64,000 bases of DNA, taken from NCBI GenBank assembly GCA_943789335.1, contig CALSTS010000008.1, forward strand, positions 62,001 through 126,000, given 5' to 3'. This DNA comes from an uncultured Pseudomonadales bacterium. GTDB lineage: Bacteria > Pseudomonadota > Gammaproteobacteria > Pseudomonadales > Pseudohongiellaceae. Below are positions 19,181 to 28,576 of this stretch, one piece after another (the stretch's first letter is position 1; every line of letters starts with the position of its first letter). Below the pieces are notes generated by a model. It was not told where the DNA came from. It did not search any database and saw only the letters and a program-made list of their open reading frames with translations. The translations under genes were made by a program, and so were the position numbers.

Positions 19181-20245
19181 ATGAAGATAAGAATAATAAA
19201 TGGCTACAAACTTACCCTAAGTGTGCTAGTTATATGCTATGGCCTAATTTCCCAGCCTGCCTTTACTCAGAATAATGCCGGTTCTATTTCAGGAAGTCTC
19301 ATTGATCCGAATGGCTCTATTGTAACGGGTCTAAGCTCGCCTATAACCTTAACTGACATAGCTAGCTCTGATGTCTATGAAGCTGATGTAACGCTCGACG
19401 GAGAGTATATAATCGAAAATGTTCCGCCAGGGCTTTATAACCTGAATTTTCCGATTTCATGTTGTATGTATCGCACCTATGGACAGGAGAATGTTGAAAT
19501 TATGCCTCAACAGACTGTGCGACTAGATCTTAATTTGGAATGGCACATCAATCTCGGCACAATTGGTGATGATCCAGGAATGCTTGCTGAAGATATGATC
19601 TCACAGTCCGGGGATTTATCCGGACCAACACCCAGAATGCCTGATGGTAAGCCGAATTTCTCGGGCCTCTGGTATAACGTTCCAACGAGAATTGCTCAAA
19701 CACCAGCTCCTCTGCAGCCCTGGGCTGAAGATATTCAGGAACAGCTGAGAGCACTAGGTCAACAAGGGTCAGCCTCTTATTGCTTGCCCCAAAGCGCCAT
19801 ATTAAGCACCTTAATTTTTCCCTATAAATTTATACAGACAGACGATATTATTGTGCAATTAATTGAATTTGTTACCCCAGGTTTCAGGCAGATTTTTCTT
19901 GACGGTAGAAGTCGACCTGAAATATGGAACCCAGGTTGGTATGGTCATTCGGTCGGTCGTTGGGAGGGAGATACTCTGGTCGTGGAATCTACTGGGTTTA
20001 ACGAGGTCACGCCAGGATTTGGCGTACATACCGAAGCACTAACTATTACTGAACGCTACAGTCGTCCGCAAAACGACGTACTATTAATTGAGATTACAGC
20101 GCAAGATCCAGAGGCTTATACTGAGATCTGGACACGTAATTATGAAGCCAGGCTCGTCGAAGGCCAAGAAATACTTGAGTTTGTCTGTGCAGAAGGCAAT
20201 GACACATCGCTCTTTGCTCAACCCGTTTGGCGCGGCAGGCCTTAA
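19181..20245 (+). CDS. Exported protein with carboxypeptidase-regulatory-like N-domain and conserved C-domain
   Basis: A signal peptide is followed by a short Ig-like carboxypeptidase-regulatory-like domain (GSISGSLIDPNGSIVTGLSS, GEYIIENVPPGLYNLNFP, residues about 35-120). The C-terminal domain begins at MPDGKPNFSGLWYN near 148 and contains WYGHSVGRWEGDTLVVESTG and GFNEVTPGFGVHTEALTITE. The W-E-G-D-T-L-V-V type core recurs in secreted proteins of unknown function and is distantly echoed by the proteins at 51.2 and 53.0 kb here. It lies 49 bp before a DUF6152 gene, a frequent pairing. Function unknown. Confidence 0.7.
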   Translation: MKIRIINGYKLTLSVLVICYGLISQPAFTQNNAGSISGSLIDPNGSIVTGLSSPITLTDIASSDVYEADVTLDGEYIIENVPPGLYNLNFPISCCMYRTYGQENVEIMPQQTVRLDLNLEWHINLGTIGDDPGMLAEDMISQSGDLSGPTPRMPDGKPNFSGLWYNVPTRIAQTPAPLQPWAEDIQEQLRALGQQGSASYCLPQSAILSTLIFPYKFIQTDDIIVQLIEFVTPGFRQIFLDGRSRPEIWNPGWYGHSVGRWEGDTLVVESTGFNEVTPGFGVHTEALTITERYSRPQNDVLLIEITAQDPEAYTEIWTRNYEARLVEGQEILEFVCAEGNDTSLFAQPVWRGRP

Positions 20246-20294
20246 AACAGTTTAAAATATTCTAAACCATTTATATTTTCTAAAGGTATTAATA

Positions 20295-20693
20295 ATGAAA
20301 AAACTAACAGCATGCGTCTCTTTTATGATTTTTGCTTTCATCCCCTTAACTGGTTTCCCTCACCATTCCTTTGTCAGTCAATTCGACCCAAATCAAGAGG
20401 TGGTTATGACTGGCACTGTCGCTCGAGTACGGTGGACCAATCCGCATGCATTTTTTGATGTTATCGTCACCAATCAAAATGGTGAAGAAGAACTTTGGGC
20501 CTTTGAACTTGGCAGCCCCAACACATTAATCCGTTATGGCTGGTATCGAGAGACATTACAGGAAGGCGATTTAATTACAGTAGATGGCTATCTTGCCAGA
20601 AGTGGCGCTAACCTTGCCAACGCAAAAATTGTAACCTTGGCGGACGGCACGGTAATCCAGGCTGGGTCCTCTTATCTGGAAGAAACACAGTAA
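20295..20693 (+). CDS. Exported DUF6152-family protein
   Basis: A 132-residue protein with a signal peptide (cleavage near TGFP) and the family hallmarks: HHSF directly after the signal, FDPNQEVVMTGTVARVRWTN, PHAFFDVIVTN, LWAFELGSPNTLIRYGW and a GDLITVDGYLARSG loop. The fold is probably a small OB-like beta barrel. The function is unknown. A second DUF6152 gene lies at 49164-49568. The nearby secreted protein and MBL genes suggest a shared periplasmic process. Confidence 0.8.
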   Translation: MKKLTACVSFMIFAFIPLTGFPHHSFVSQFDPNQEVVMTGTVARVRWTNPHAFFDVIVTNQNGEEELWAFELGSPNTLIRYGWYRETLQEGDLITVDGYLARSGANLANAKIVTLADGTVIQAGSSYLEETQ

Positions 20694-20821
20694 AATATTG
20701 TAAAAAATATGGTTTTTCTTAGCCTCAACCTTCTAAACACAGTAATAGCTTGAAGTATCATCTTCTGAAGACTATTTTAAGTGTTCTTTATAAAAATCAC
20801 CCAACAACAATTGGAATAAAA

Positions 20822-21544
20822 ATGAAAAAAATAATTAAAAAAATTAATTTCACTCTATGCATGCTTGCTGCCCTTGGAATGATTTCCGGCGCATATGCAC
20901 AAGCGCCAGATTTTATCGAGAAACTTAATGCTCGACCTACAGAAGATAGAGCTAGAGACGGTGCTCGCCACCCCTACCAGGTAATGAATCTGCTAGGTGT
21001 TGAAGAAGGCATGACTGTACTTGATATTGGATCACAAACTGGTTGGTGGACACGCGTTTTTGATGCGGCAGTTGGCTCAAATGGAACTATCATTGCCCAA
21101 GGCGCGGACGGTGGTGTTCGCGGCGGCCCTCCACCCGCCTCTATGGTTGCGATGGATAATGTTGAAATTGTAAATGGACTTGAAGACATTAACAGCAATA
21201 GTGTTGATGTTGCTGTTACAGCATTAAATACACATCATGGCAATGCAGAAAGATTTGTGCCTTACTTTGAACAAATTAAAAACACACTGAAACCCGGTGG
21301 GGTCTTGGCAGTAATTGATCATATCGGTGACCCTGCCATAGACAATTCCCGCCTACATAGAGTTCCGCCTGCAGATGTCAGAGAATGGATTGAAGCCGCG
21401 GGGCTAGAGGTCGTAGAAGAATCAAACTTAATGAGAAATAATGCTGACGACCATACCCTTTCTGCCAACATGGGTGATCGAGATGCCATCTTAGGTCGTA
21501 ACACTGACCGCTTTCTTTTTGTGGCAAGAAACCCAGCTATGTAA
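20822..21544 (+). CDS. Methyltransferase-fold protein with signal peptide
   Basis: The 240-residue protein starts MKKIIKKINFTLCMLAALGM with cleavage near SGAYAQA, so it is predicted to be exported. It carries a class I SAM-methyltransferase fold: GMTVLDIGSQTGWWTRVF (motif I), DNVEIVNGLEDI, VAVTALNTHHGNAERFVP and LKPGGVLAVIDHI. An upstream TTG at 20750 would disrupt the signal peptide and is rejected. SAM is not expected in the periplasm, so either the fold has another role or the leader is an anchor. It ends a run of five exported-protein genes and is followed by a strong terminator. Confidence 0.75.
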   Translation: MKKIIKKINFTLCMLAALGMISGAYAQAPDFIEKLNARPTEDRARDGARHPYQVMNLLGVEEGMTVLDIGSQTGWWTRVFDAAVGSNGTIIAQGADGGVRGGPPPASMVAMDNVEIVNGLEDINSNSVDVAVTALNTHHGNAERFVPYFEQIKNTLKPGGVLAVIDHIGDPAIDNSRLHRVPPADVREWIEAAGLEVVEESNLMRNNADDHTLSANMGDRDAILGRNTDRFLFVARNPAM

Positions 21545-21597
21545 TTATTAAGTCTAGTGATCAAAACTATTGATTAAAATGTTATTTGCAGATTTAT

Positions 21598-21627
21598 AAA
21601 AAAGCCCCATACAAGGGGCTTTTTTTT
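21598..21627. terminator. Rho-independent terminator
   Basis: AAAAGCCCC, loop ATACAA, GGGGCTTTTTTTT. It lies 55 bp after the methyltransferase stop and 65 bp before the end of the convergent kinase gene, and the flanking A and T runs let it serve both. Confidence 0.9.
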
Positions 21628-21691
21628 ACTAGGCCAACAAGTTTTATCAGTAACTCTTAAACAGTTTGTTTTACGTAATCACTTTAATAAC

Positions 21692-23884
21692 TCAGATCAG
21701 TAAGGGAATTCTCAAAACCACAATTACACCCTCTTCTTCCAATAAGTTATCCGCATAAATATAACCTTCATGATAGTCACTTATCATTCTTGCGATGTGT
21801 AAACCCATACCAAGATGTGGTTGTCGCTTTTTACTTTCTGGACGCACAGATACCATGGAATCAAATATTCGATCTTTCATCTCTTCTGCTAAATATGGCC
21901 CGGAATTCGCTACCGAAACTATCGCTTCGTTATCTTCACTATTACATTTTATTTGAATGGCTTTTCCCTCGTAAGAAAACTCAATGGCATTGGCAACAAG
22001 TTTATCCATAAGCTGCACAATATAATCAGCACTACCCTTAATCATGACAGCCTGATCTGTAATATTGAGATTGAAATTAACATGAGGATAAATCTGCGTG
22101 TAACTTTCAGAACAAGCAGCAATAACTTTTGCCAAATCAAATGTTTCTTTATCAGATGTCTTCAGTATTTGCTCCATGCGTGAAGCTTCACTCATATTAG
22201 TCAGTATAAGATTTAGCCGTCCTATGCCTTCTTCCGCACGCTGAATATAAGTTTCAGACTCCTTGTCATCTCCAGCCATTCGCAAATTTTCAAGAGAGGA
22301 GCGAACCACTGTTACTGGGGTTCTCAATTCATGAGAAAGTCGTGAAGACATATTTTCCAGGTAATGAGTATATTGAGTTAGCCGATCAAGAATATTTGAA
22401 AATGAACGACTTAGATCGCCAATTTCATCATTCCTGCGCGAGGGCTTTATAGTATTGTGAATACGCCCACTGTCATCAATAATTTGTTCCGCCTGATTGC
22501 GCAGAGAACGAATGCGTGTAGAAAGGCCTGAGGCAAATAAAAATAAAACAGTTATTACCAACAACATGATGCCCAACATGGTATCGAACAACGACTCCAA
22601 AGCTTGATTGCGGAATGTTCTTATCCCGTTCATATTTTGGTCTACGACGACGACACCCAAGACCTGACCATTTGCCATTATGGGATATGCAGCCTCAAGA
22701 ATTCGTGTCTCACCATTTTTCAAAGTTCTAAAATTGGTATTAGGGACGCCGCTTAAAGCAGAAATAATATGCTCCCCTTCCACAGTGCCTTCTTGGTAAA
22801 GTTCATCCACAAAATTGTTAATCGGCTGACTCAACACTTGGTTATAAAGCGGTCTTAATAAGGAGTTTTTAATCACGGGCCATAGCCCCTGCTCCTCTTG
22901 CTGACCTTCTTCCAACATTAAACCGCTGGCATTTTGAATATCTCCTTCACTCAACAAAATACGCTGACTACGATCCACTACCTGAACTCGGGAATTACTC
23001 AAGCCCATACCAGCAACTATACGATCTATTTCAGGGGTTGGACGACGTAAAGTCCCCAGCAGTTCAGGGCTATTTATACTAGAAGTTGAAACGATAGCTG
23101 CAAGTCGACGTTCTTCAATATCATCAATATCGTAAATCGAAACAGCCAAACTATCACCAAGCATTTCTAGAGGGAGCCTAAGCTCTACTTCATAGCCTTC
23201 TGACGTTTGATTCCAGCGCCCCGTAATACGCGACTCATATTGCAAGGAGGAAATATCATTAATATCCCCATCTATCCGATACGGGTAAATAAACTCGTCG
23301 TCATAGGGTGCAATAACATAATTTTCAAATACACCTTCTCTATTCACCAAGGCCAGGCGCAAATTATCGCTACGATCAATTCGCAAACTTTCACGATTTC
23401 TCAGCACGACATTTTCATCAATAACTCTCAGATAGGCATATAGGGAGCGATTGTATTCGCCTAACATTAAACGAAAACTTAAAGGGTCTCCCAATAAATC
23501 TGAATTTCGAAAACTGCTAAATTCATTTGCGGGATTGGGCCTATCACTACCTTCTTGATAATGTTGCTCATATTGCTGATAGTCACGCCAATCCAGAATA
23601 TTGCCATCATCAATCGCTAAAGGATAAAACACAGGATAAACATAAAGGTCTCTGCCTTCCGTAGCGCGACTATAACTACTGTCATTAAATAATTCCGGTC
23701 GCTCACTGAGTGCAGCTCCAAGCGCACGAGCCGTTCCCAATACTGTCTGCTCTTGCGCGCGACTCAAGTATTCTTCCATTTCCAGAATATAGAGGTAACC
23801 TAGCCACGGTATTATTAGCAAAAAACTGGAAGCAAAAACCAGTTTTGTTCTAATGCCAAATAGTTTTTTTGTGAAATCGGCCAT
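21692..23884 (-). CDS. pdsS: Sortase-system sensor histidine kinase
   Basis: The 730-residue membrane kinase has a TM helix near 13-32, a large periplasmic region (about 35-430) and a second TM near 436-458. A HAMP-like linker, the DHp box SSRLSHELRTPVTVVRSS (His near 517) and a HATPase domain with NAIEFSYEG and GMGLHIARMI follow. Length, partner regulator and the adjacent OmpA gene match the 'proteobacterial dedicated sortase system' kinase family described mainly in marine proteobacteria. The preceding response-regulator stop directly abuts its ATG, so the two are cotranscribed. The sensed signal is unknown. No sortase gene is in the window. Confidence 0.8.
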   Translation of the reverse strand: MADFTKKLFGIRTKLVFASSFLLIIPWLGYLYILEMEEYLSRAQEQTVLGTARALGAALSERPELFNDSSYSRATEGRDLYVYPVFYPLAIDDGNILDWRDYQQYEQHYQEGSDRPNPANEFSSFRNSDLLGDPLSFRLMLGEYNRSLYAYLRVIDENVVLRNRESLRIDRSDNLRLALVNREGVFENYVIAPYDDEFIYPYRIDGDINDISSLQYESRITGRWNQTSEGYEVELRLPLEMLGDSLAVSIYDIDDIEERRLAAIVSTSSINSPELLGTLRRPTPEIDRIVAGMGLSNSRVQVVDRSQRILLSEGDIQNASGLMLEEGQQEEQGLWPVIKNSLLRPLYNQVLSQPINNFVDELYQEGTVEGEHIISALSGVPNTNFRTLKNGETRILEAAYPIMANGQVLGVVVVDQNMNGIRTFRNQALESLFDTMLGIMLLVITVLFLFASGLSTRIRSLRNQAEQIIDDSGRIHNTIKPSRRNDEIGDLSRSFSNILDRLTQYTHYLENMSSRLSHELRTPVTVVRSSLENLRMAGDDKESETYIQRAEEGIGRLNLILTNMSEASRMEQILKTSDKETFDLAKVIAACSESYTQIYPHVNFNLNITDQAVMIKGSADYIVQLMDKLVANAIEFSYEGKAIQIKCNSEDNEAIVSVANSGPYLAEEMKDRIFDSMVSVRPESKKRQPHLGMGLHIARMISDYHEGYIYADNLLEEEGVIVVLRIPLLI

Positions 23885-24586
23885 TTAAGCTCGAGAGTCT
23901 GTAGTCCAGCGATAACCCATTCCATAGACCGTATCAATACAGTCAAATTCAGGATCAAGCTGTACAAACTTTTTTCGAATACGTTTTACATGGGATGTAA
24001 TAGTACTATTATCGACAAATATTTTAGATTCCTGCATCAGCGCATCACGACTTTTAACATGACCCGGAAATTTAACCATTGCATGCAGCATCCAGAATTC
24101 CGTAATGGTTAAAGTAATCGCTCGATTCTTCCAGCTAACCGAAAGACGACTTAAATCCATCATCAGATCCCCACGTTCTACTAAATTTTCAGGCTCAGTA
24201 GGTTTGTCTTGCACATCAAGACGCCTAAATAATGCGGCTATACGAGCACTAAGATGTGGCAAACTAATATCCTTACTCAAGTAATCATCAGCCCCCATAC
24301 GCAATCCACTAACCGTATCAAAATCGTTGTCACGTGCTGTCAAAAAAATAATCGGCAAGGTCTCTGACATAGAACGAAGTGCCTGACATAATTTAAAGCC
24401 TCCATCAATTTCTTCCTCTAGACCTATATCAATCACTGCCAAATCCGGCAAGCGTAATTCAAAAGCAGCCATTGCCTTTTGACGGTTTGGATAAGCCAGC
24501 ACTTCATATCCTTGCTTGCGTAAAACATCAGTATAGTTTTCACGCAAGGCTGCCTCATCTTCAACAATCGCGATTCGCCGACTCAT
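23885..24586 (-). CDS. pdsR: Sortase-system response regulator (OmpR type)
   Basis: A receiver domain (RIAIVEDEAALRENYTDVLR with the acidic pair at the start, DLAVIDIGLEEEIDGG with the phospho-Asp, FLTARDN, then the Lys in YLSKDISLP) is followed by a winged-helix DNA-binding domain (LTITEFWMLHAMVKFPGHVK, TITSHVKRIRKKF, YGMGYRW). The ATG at 24586 (MSRRIAIVEDE) with TAGGA upstream is chosen; an in-frame extension to 24679 lacks homology. It pairs with the kinase directly downstream and is divergent from the OmpA gene, so it probably regulates the 212-bp gap between them. Confidence 0.85.
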   Translation of the reverse strand: MSRRIAIVEDEAALRENYTDVLRKQGYEVLAYPNRQKAMAAFELRLPDLAVIDIGLEEEIDGGFKLCQALRSMSETLPIIFLTARDNDFDTVSGLRMGADDYLSKDISLPHLSARIAALFRRLDVQDKPTEPENLVERGDLMMDLSRLSVSWKNRAITLTITEFWMLHAMVKFPGHVKSRDALMQESKIFVDNSTITSHVKRIRKKFVQLDPEFDCIDTVYGMGYRWTTDSRA

Positions 24587-24798
24587 ATTTTTTCCTACAC
24601 AACTAATTGATTTATCTAAACTATACCCGAAACTTTTAACTAAAGGCAGCAAGCCTGAATCGCTATCGTTAATTGCCATAATCTTGCCATATTTGATCAG
24701 TGGACTGCCCCATTTTTCCCCGTAAAAAGGACTAGACTCAGCTTTAAATACACAGCCAGGAACAACCGATCATCTACAAACTTAAGAGGAGAAATCTA

Positions 24799-25587
24799 AT
24801 GACCTATAAAAATGTAATATTACCGTTAATCCTGGCATCCCTAGTATTCACAGCTATTAACACGGCAATCGCCAGTCCCGTTGAAGAAATAACAGCATTG
24901 GAACAAGAAGGTACTCGCAACGAAGCTGTTGGTTTTTTTGGCGGAGCAATATTGGGAGGTTTAGTTGCTGGGCCTCCTGGTGCTATTGGTGCAGCTATGC
25001 TGGGTTTGATCTCTACCAGCACAAGGAGTGCACAAGATGAAAAACTATTACTGGCAAATCACTTGGATCAAAGTCAGCAGCAAGTAATTGCTTTACAAAG
25101 CCAACAAAGAGATTTAGAAAGACGTTACCAAATCGCTATGCAAGAAATTGAAAACTCTAATCTGCAAAGTGTAAGTCTCACCAATCAAGTCTCTAGCATG
25201 CAAAACACTATTGCCTGCTGTAATGATACGGCCTTATCTATGCACTTCAGGACCAATTCAAGCTTCATTGAACCACATTATATGCAGGCCCTTGAGGAAT
25301 TAGCTCTGTCGGCAAATAACATTGAAAACTCAATAATAATGATTAATGGATATGCAGATGAGCGCGGCACAAGTGCGGATAATCAACGACTTTCTGAAGG
25401 ACGTGTTGAAGCAGTTGAGCTAGCCCTTAGGGCCTTAGGAGTAAACCCTGACAATATTCAGTCGAGCGCATTCGGTGAATCAAGAACTCTCGGTCAAAGT
25501 GATAATCTGGAGACATTGTTTTACGACCGCCGCGTTAATGTAGAGCTAAGCTCCAGAAATAATGAATTATTCACTTTAAGCGAATAA
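24799..25587 (+). CDS. pdsO: Sortase-system OmpA-family protein
   Basis: The 262-residue exported protein has a signal peptide (to about 27) and a Gly-rich hydrophobic stretch FFGGAILGGLVAGPPGAIGA near 47-66. A coiled-coil segment near 82-125 (LDQSQQQVIALQSQQRDLER) precedes an OmpA/MotB-like peptidoglycan-binding domain from about 145, with INGYADERGTSADNQRLSEG and RVEAVELALRALG. Its place next to the kinase-regulator pair matches the PdsO family, which occurs only with that pair. AGAGGAGAAATCTAATG gives a strong ribosome binding site. Probably under PdsR control. Confidence 0.8.
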   Translation: MTYKNVILPLILASLVFTAINTAIASPVEEITALEQEGTRNEAVGFFGGAILGGLVAGPPGAIGAAMLGLISTSTRSAQDEKLLLANHLDQSQQQVIALQSQQRDLERRYQIAMQEIENSNLQSVSLTNQVSSMQNTIACCNDTALSMHFRTNSSFIEPHYMQALEELALSANNIENSIIMINGYADERGTSADNQRLSEGRVEAVELALRALGVNPDNIQSSAFGESRTLGQSDNLETLFYDRRVNVELSSRNNELFTLSE

Positions 25588-25617
25588 AAAATCTAACAAG
25601 CACAAGGAGAACTGAAG

Positions 25618-26289
25618 ATGACTATTAATAACCCCCATTTTGTCAGTGGCGATCGAAATTATTCTTCCAGTTCTCTGCGCGTTTGGCTTCTGCTTAACGA
25701 ATTCGAAGTCTCTTATCATGAAACGGTCATTAAACTTTTTCAAAGCGACTCAGTAGAAAAAATTGCTATGCATTCTCCTAGTCTGCAATTACCAGTGTTC
25801 ATTCATGACTCAATAAAGGTTTGGGATTCTCTAGCAATATGTGAATACATTAACGAAACATTTTTAGAGGGTCGAGCATGGCCTCAAGATGCTAAAAAGA
25901 GAGCTGCTGCCAGATCAATTGCTAATGAAATTCATGCTGACTTCAAACATTTCAAAAAAGATTGGCCTATGAATTGCCAACTAAAATCCCAAGTCAAAGT
26001 TTCTACTGCTATCGAAAAGGAAATCGCTCGTTTAGATGCAATTATATATTGCTGTCGAACCAACTTTGGTGATGGCGGCAACTATCTTTTTGGTCAATTT
26101 TCTATTGTCGATTGTATGCTTGCGCCTATAGTTATCGCTTTAGATGCTTATGGGGCGGATTTAAGCCAATTAAGTAAAGCCTACATTCAGACTCTGTTAA
26201 GCAACCAATACATAGAATGTTGGTTAGAACAGGCTGAATCAGAGATAACAAAAGAATTGCATGATATTGACTGGGAACAGACAGCCTAA
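25618..26289 (+). CDS. Glutathione S-transferase family protein
   Basis: A 223-residue cytosolic protein with the two-domain GST plan. The N-terminal thioredoxin fold has NYSSSSLRVWLLLNEFEVSY near 14-33, where the SS run is the likely catalytic Ser region. LQLPVFIHDSIKVWDSLAIC near 60-79 contains the cis-Pro and the Ser that binds glutathione. The C-terminal domain is all-helical with FGQFSIVDCMLAPIV near 160-174. It follows pdsO by 30 bp with an AAGGAG site, so cotranscription is possible. Substrate unknown. Confidence 0.85.
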   Translation: MTINNPHFVSGDRNYSSSSLRVWLLLNEFEVSYHETVIKLFQSDSVEKIAMHSPSLQLPVFIHDSIKVWDSLAICEYINETFLEGRAWPQDAKKRAAARSIANEIHADFKHFKKDWPMNCQLKSQVKVSTAIEKEIARLDAIIYCCRTNFGDGGNYLFGQFSIVDCMLAPIVIALDAYGADLSQLSKAYIQTLLSNQYIECWLEQAESEITKELHDIDWEQTA

Positions 26290-26358
26290 ATTTTTAAGAA
26301 GGTTTTAAGAAGGCTTTAAGAAAGTTTTTAAAAAATTAAACCCTGAGAGCAATGCTTG

Positions 26359-26386
26359 AGCCGGACTAAAAATCCGGCTTTTTTTT
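26359..26386. terminator. Rho-independent terminator
   Basis: AGCCGGA, loop CTAAAAA, TCCGGCT followed by eight T. It ends the pdsO-GST transcription unit and faces the convergent ABC permease gene. Confidence 0.9.
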
Positions 26387-26408
26387 GCTCTTTTTTTTAA
26401 AAGTAATT

Positions 26409-27677
26409 TTAGCTGTATCGCATCCACTTGAAAATTTCTTTCCATGAGGGGCGTTTACCTGTCATAAGAATTGTGAAGCGATATATTTTGCCGCATAAAA
26501 TAACCACAAAATACAGCGTGACTAGGTTTACTAATATAGCCAAAACAAATTGCCAAAATGGAACATCAATCAGAACCATACGTGCTGGCATGACTAATAT
26601 AGAGAAAAAGGGCAACAAAGAGCCCACTATGCCCAGCATGCTTGTTGGGTTGTTAACGACAGAAAAAGCCAGGAAAAATGGAACGATAATTAGCAGCATC
26701 ACCGGGAACATACTCGATTGAGCATCTTGCGGATTATCAAACATAGCTCCAAATGCAGAAAAAATACTGAGAAATGTCAGCACACCAATAAGATAATTAA
26801 GTAAAAAATAAAGCAACATGAAGAATCCCAGTTGTATATCTAAATCACTAAAAACCAACAGCAAAGGCACAGAGCCTGATACAACCAATACAACCGGAAT
26901 CAACCAAATAAACATTTGAGTAAAACCAGCAATAGCACTGCCGACTATTTTCCCTGCCATAAGTTCTGAAGGGCTTACAGAAGATAAGACAACTTCTACA
27001 ACGCGACTAACTTTTTCTTCATTTACTGCTGCCATCGCTGGCGCAGCCACCATCAGTAAACTAATATAAAGAAGTATATTGAAAAATATTGCAACACCCT
27101 GCTGTCCGCTTGCATCCCCCTCAGCTGTGCCACTTTCAGTAATGCGCAAGCTTTGAACTGAAACATTCATTCTGACAAACTCGATGATGTCATCATCCAT
27201 ATTTCTGCTGTCTATATAAGCGTTAAGTACAACATTATTTACAAGCGTTCTAATTCGATTAAGTAAAACCTGATTGCCAGCGTTGTTAGAATAGAAAAAT
27301 ACTTCTTTGTCATCCAGAGCTGTTGCTGGCACAAACAAAACGCCATTAATATCTCCTTCTAAAATGGACTCTCTATTTTCGTCAATAAAAACATCGAATT
27401 CATTTCTACCCAAGCGTTGGTAAGCAACTTGCAAATCAGTTGGATTATTGTTTTCAATTTCATCTAGTTGGCTTTCTAATAAATCAAGCGTGTTTTGATC
27501 TTCTGCGAATACCCTGAGCGCATCCCCTCCACCCTCAAAACTCATAAACAAAAACTGCAAACCAAAAACAATAAGCATAAATATGGGCAATGACAAAGTT
27601 GCAAATATAAAACGCTTACTAAATATTTGCTGTATTACTTCACGCTTTACGATCGCTTTGGTTCGATAATTAATCAT
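26409..27677 (-). CDS. ABC-2 type transporter permease (NatB-like)
   Basis: A 422-residue inner-membrane protein. TM1 lies near 22-45, a large extracytoplasmic domain at about 48-190, then a cluster of five or six TM segments from about 195 to 405 (for example GVAIFFNILLYISLLMVAAP, with AAVNEEKVSRVVEVVLSSVS in the coupling loop). This plan is that of NatB/YhaP-type export permeases. Its start overlaps the ATPase gene by 8 bp, so they form one exporter. Natural substrates of the family include Na+ and drugs; none can be assigned here. Confidence 0.85.
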   Translation of the reverse strand: MINYRTKAIVKREVIQQIFSKRFIFATLSLPIFMLIVFGLQFLFMSFEGGGDALRVFAEDQNTLDLLESQLDEIENNNPTDLQVAYQRLGRNEFDVFIDENRESILEGDINGVLFVPATALDDKEVFFYSNNAGNQVLLNRIRTLVNNVVLNAYIDSRNMDDDIIEFVRMNVSVQSLRITESGTAEGDASGQQGVAIFFNILLYISLLMVAAPAMAAVNEEKVSRVVEVVLSSVSPSELMAGKIVGSAIAGFTQMFIWLIPVVLVVSGSVPLLLVFSDLDIQLGFFMLLYFLLNYLIGVLTFLSIFSAFGAMFDNPQDAQSSMFPVMLLIIVPFFLAFSVVNNPTSMLGIVGSLLPFFSILVMPARMVLIDVPFWQFVLAILVNLVTLYFVVILCGKIYRFTILMTGKRPSWKEIFKWMRYS

Positions 27678-28572
27678 CGCTACCAGCCACTTTTAAAAAT
27701 ATTTCCTGCAATGAAATTTCATTCGCATCAAACTTCTTGATGACAACCTGTCGCTCAATTAAAAGTTGAAGTACATTTTGTATATCTTCATCATTGTAAA
27801 GCGCAATACCCGTAGCATTACCATAATCGTTAACCGACTCGACCATAGGGTTCGACTCTAAAAAACTGATATCCCCTTCATAAACCAGACTTATATTGCG
27901 CCCAGAATATTGTTTTTTTATATCCTGTAAAGGACCATTAAGAATTAACTCGCCTTGATGAATCAACGCTATCTGATCACACATCTTGTCAGCAAAATCC
28001 ATTAAGTGAGTTGAGAAAATAATCATTTTTCCTTGCTGTTTTAAATCAATAATTATTTTTTTGAGTATGTCCGTATTGACTGGGTCGAGACCACTAAAGG
28101 GCTCATCTAGTATTATGAACTCGGGATCTGAAAGTATGGCGCTTATAAACTGAATTTTTTGTTGATTGCCTTTAGATAAGTCTTCAATTTTAGCGTCCTG
28201 TCGATCCAGCAATTGAAACCTATCCAGATAATCTAAGGCTTGGTTTTTAACTGCAGCTGGTTTAATACCTTTTATCTCCATAAAAAAATTAAGCACATCC
28301 ATTACTTTCATTTTTTTATATAGGCCACGCTCTTCTGGTAGATAAGAAATTCGACGTCTGAAATCATTCCCGACAGCTTTGCCGTCGACTAGAATCTCAC
28401 CACTATCCGGACCGATGATATCCATCATCATGCGTATAGTGGTGGTTTTACCTGCGCCATTTCTACCGATTAAGCCAAAAATGGCACCTTCAGGAATTTT
28501 AAAGGACACATCTTTTACTGCATGCAAATGACCAAATGTTTTGTTGAGTTGACGGACTTCGAGTTCGCTCAT
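27670..28572 (-). CDS. ABC transporter ATP-binding protein (NatA-like)
   Basis: A 300-residue ATPase with Walker A GRNGAGKTT near 36-44, signature LSKGNQQK near 135-142, Walker B FIILDEPFSGLDP near 153-165 and the switch His in FSTHLMD. The C-terminal about 80 residues form the DUF4162-type extension common in NatA/YhaQ exporters. It overlaps the permease gene downstream and lies 4 bp after the YIP1 gene, giving a three-gene operon. Confidence 0.9.
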   Translation of the reverse strand: MSELEVRQLNKTFGHLHAVKDVSFKIPEGAIFGLIGRNGAGKTTTIRMMMDIIGPDSGEILVDGKAVGNDFRRRISYLPEERGLYKKMKVMDVLNFFMEIKGIKPAAVKNQALDYLDRFQLLDRQDAKIEDLSKGNQQKIQFISAILSDPEFIILDEPFSGLDPVNTDILKKIIIDLKQQGKMIIFSTHLMDFADKMCDQIALIHQGELILNGPLQDIKKQYSGRNISLVYEGDISFLESNPMVESVNDYGNATGIALYNDEDIQNVLQLLIERQVVIKKFDANEISLQEIFLKVAGSDD

Positions 28573-28576
28573 ATCT

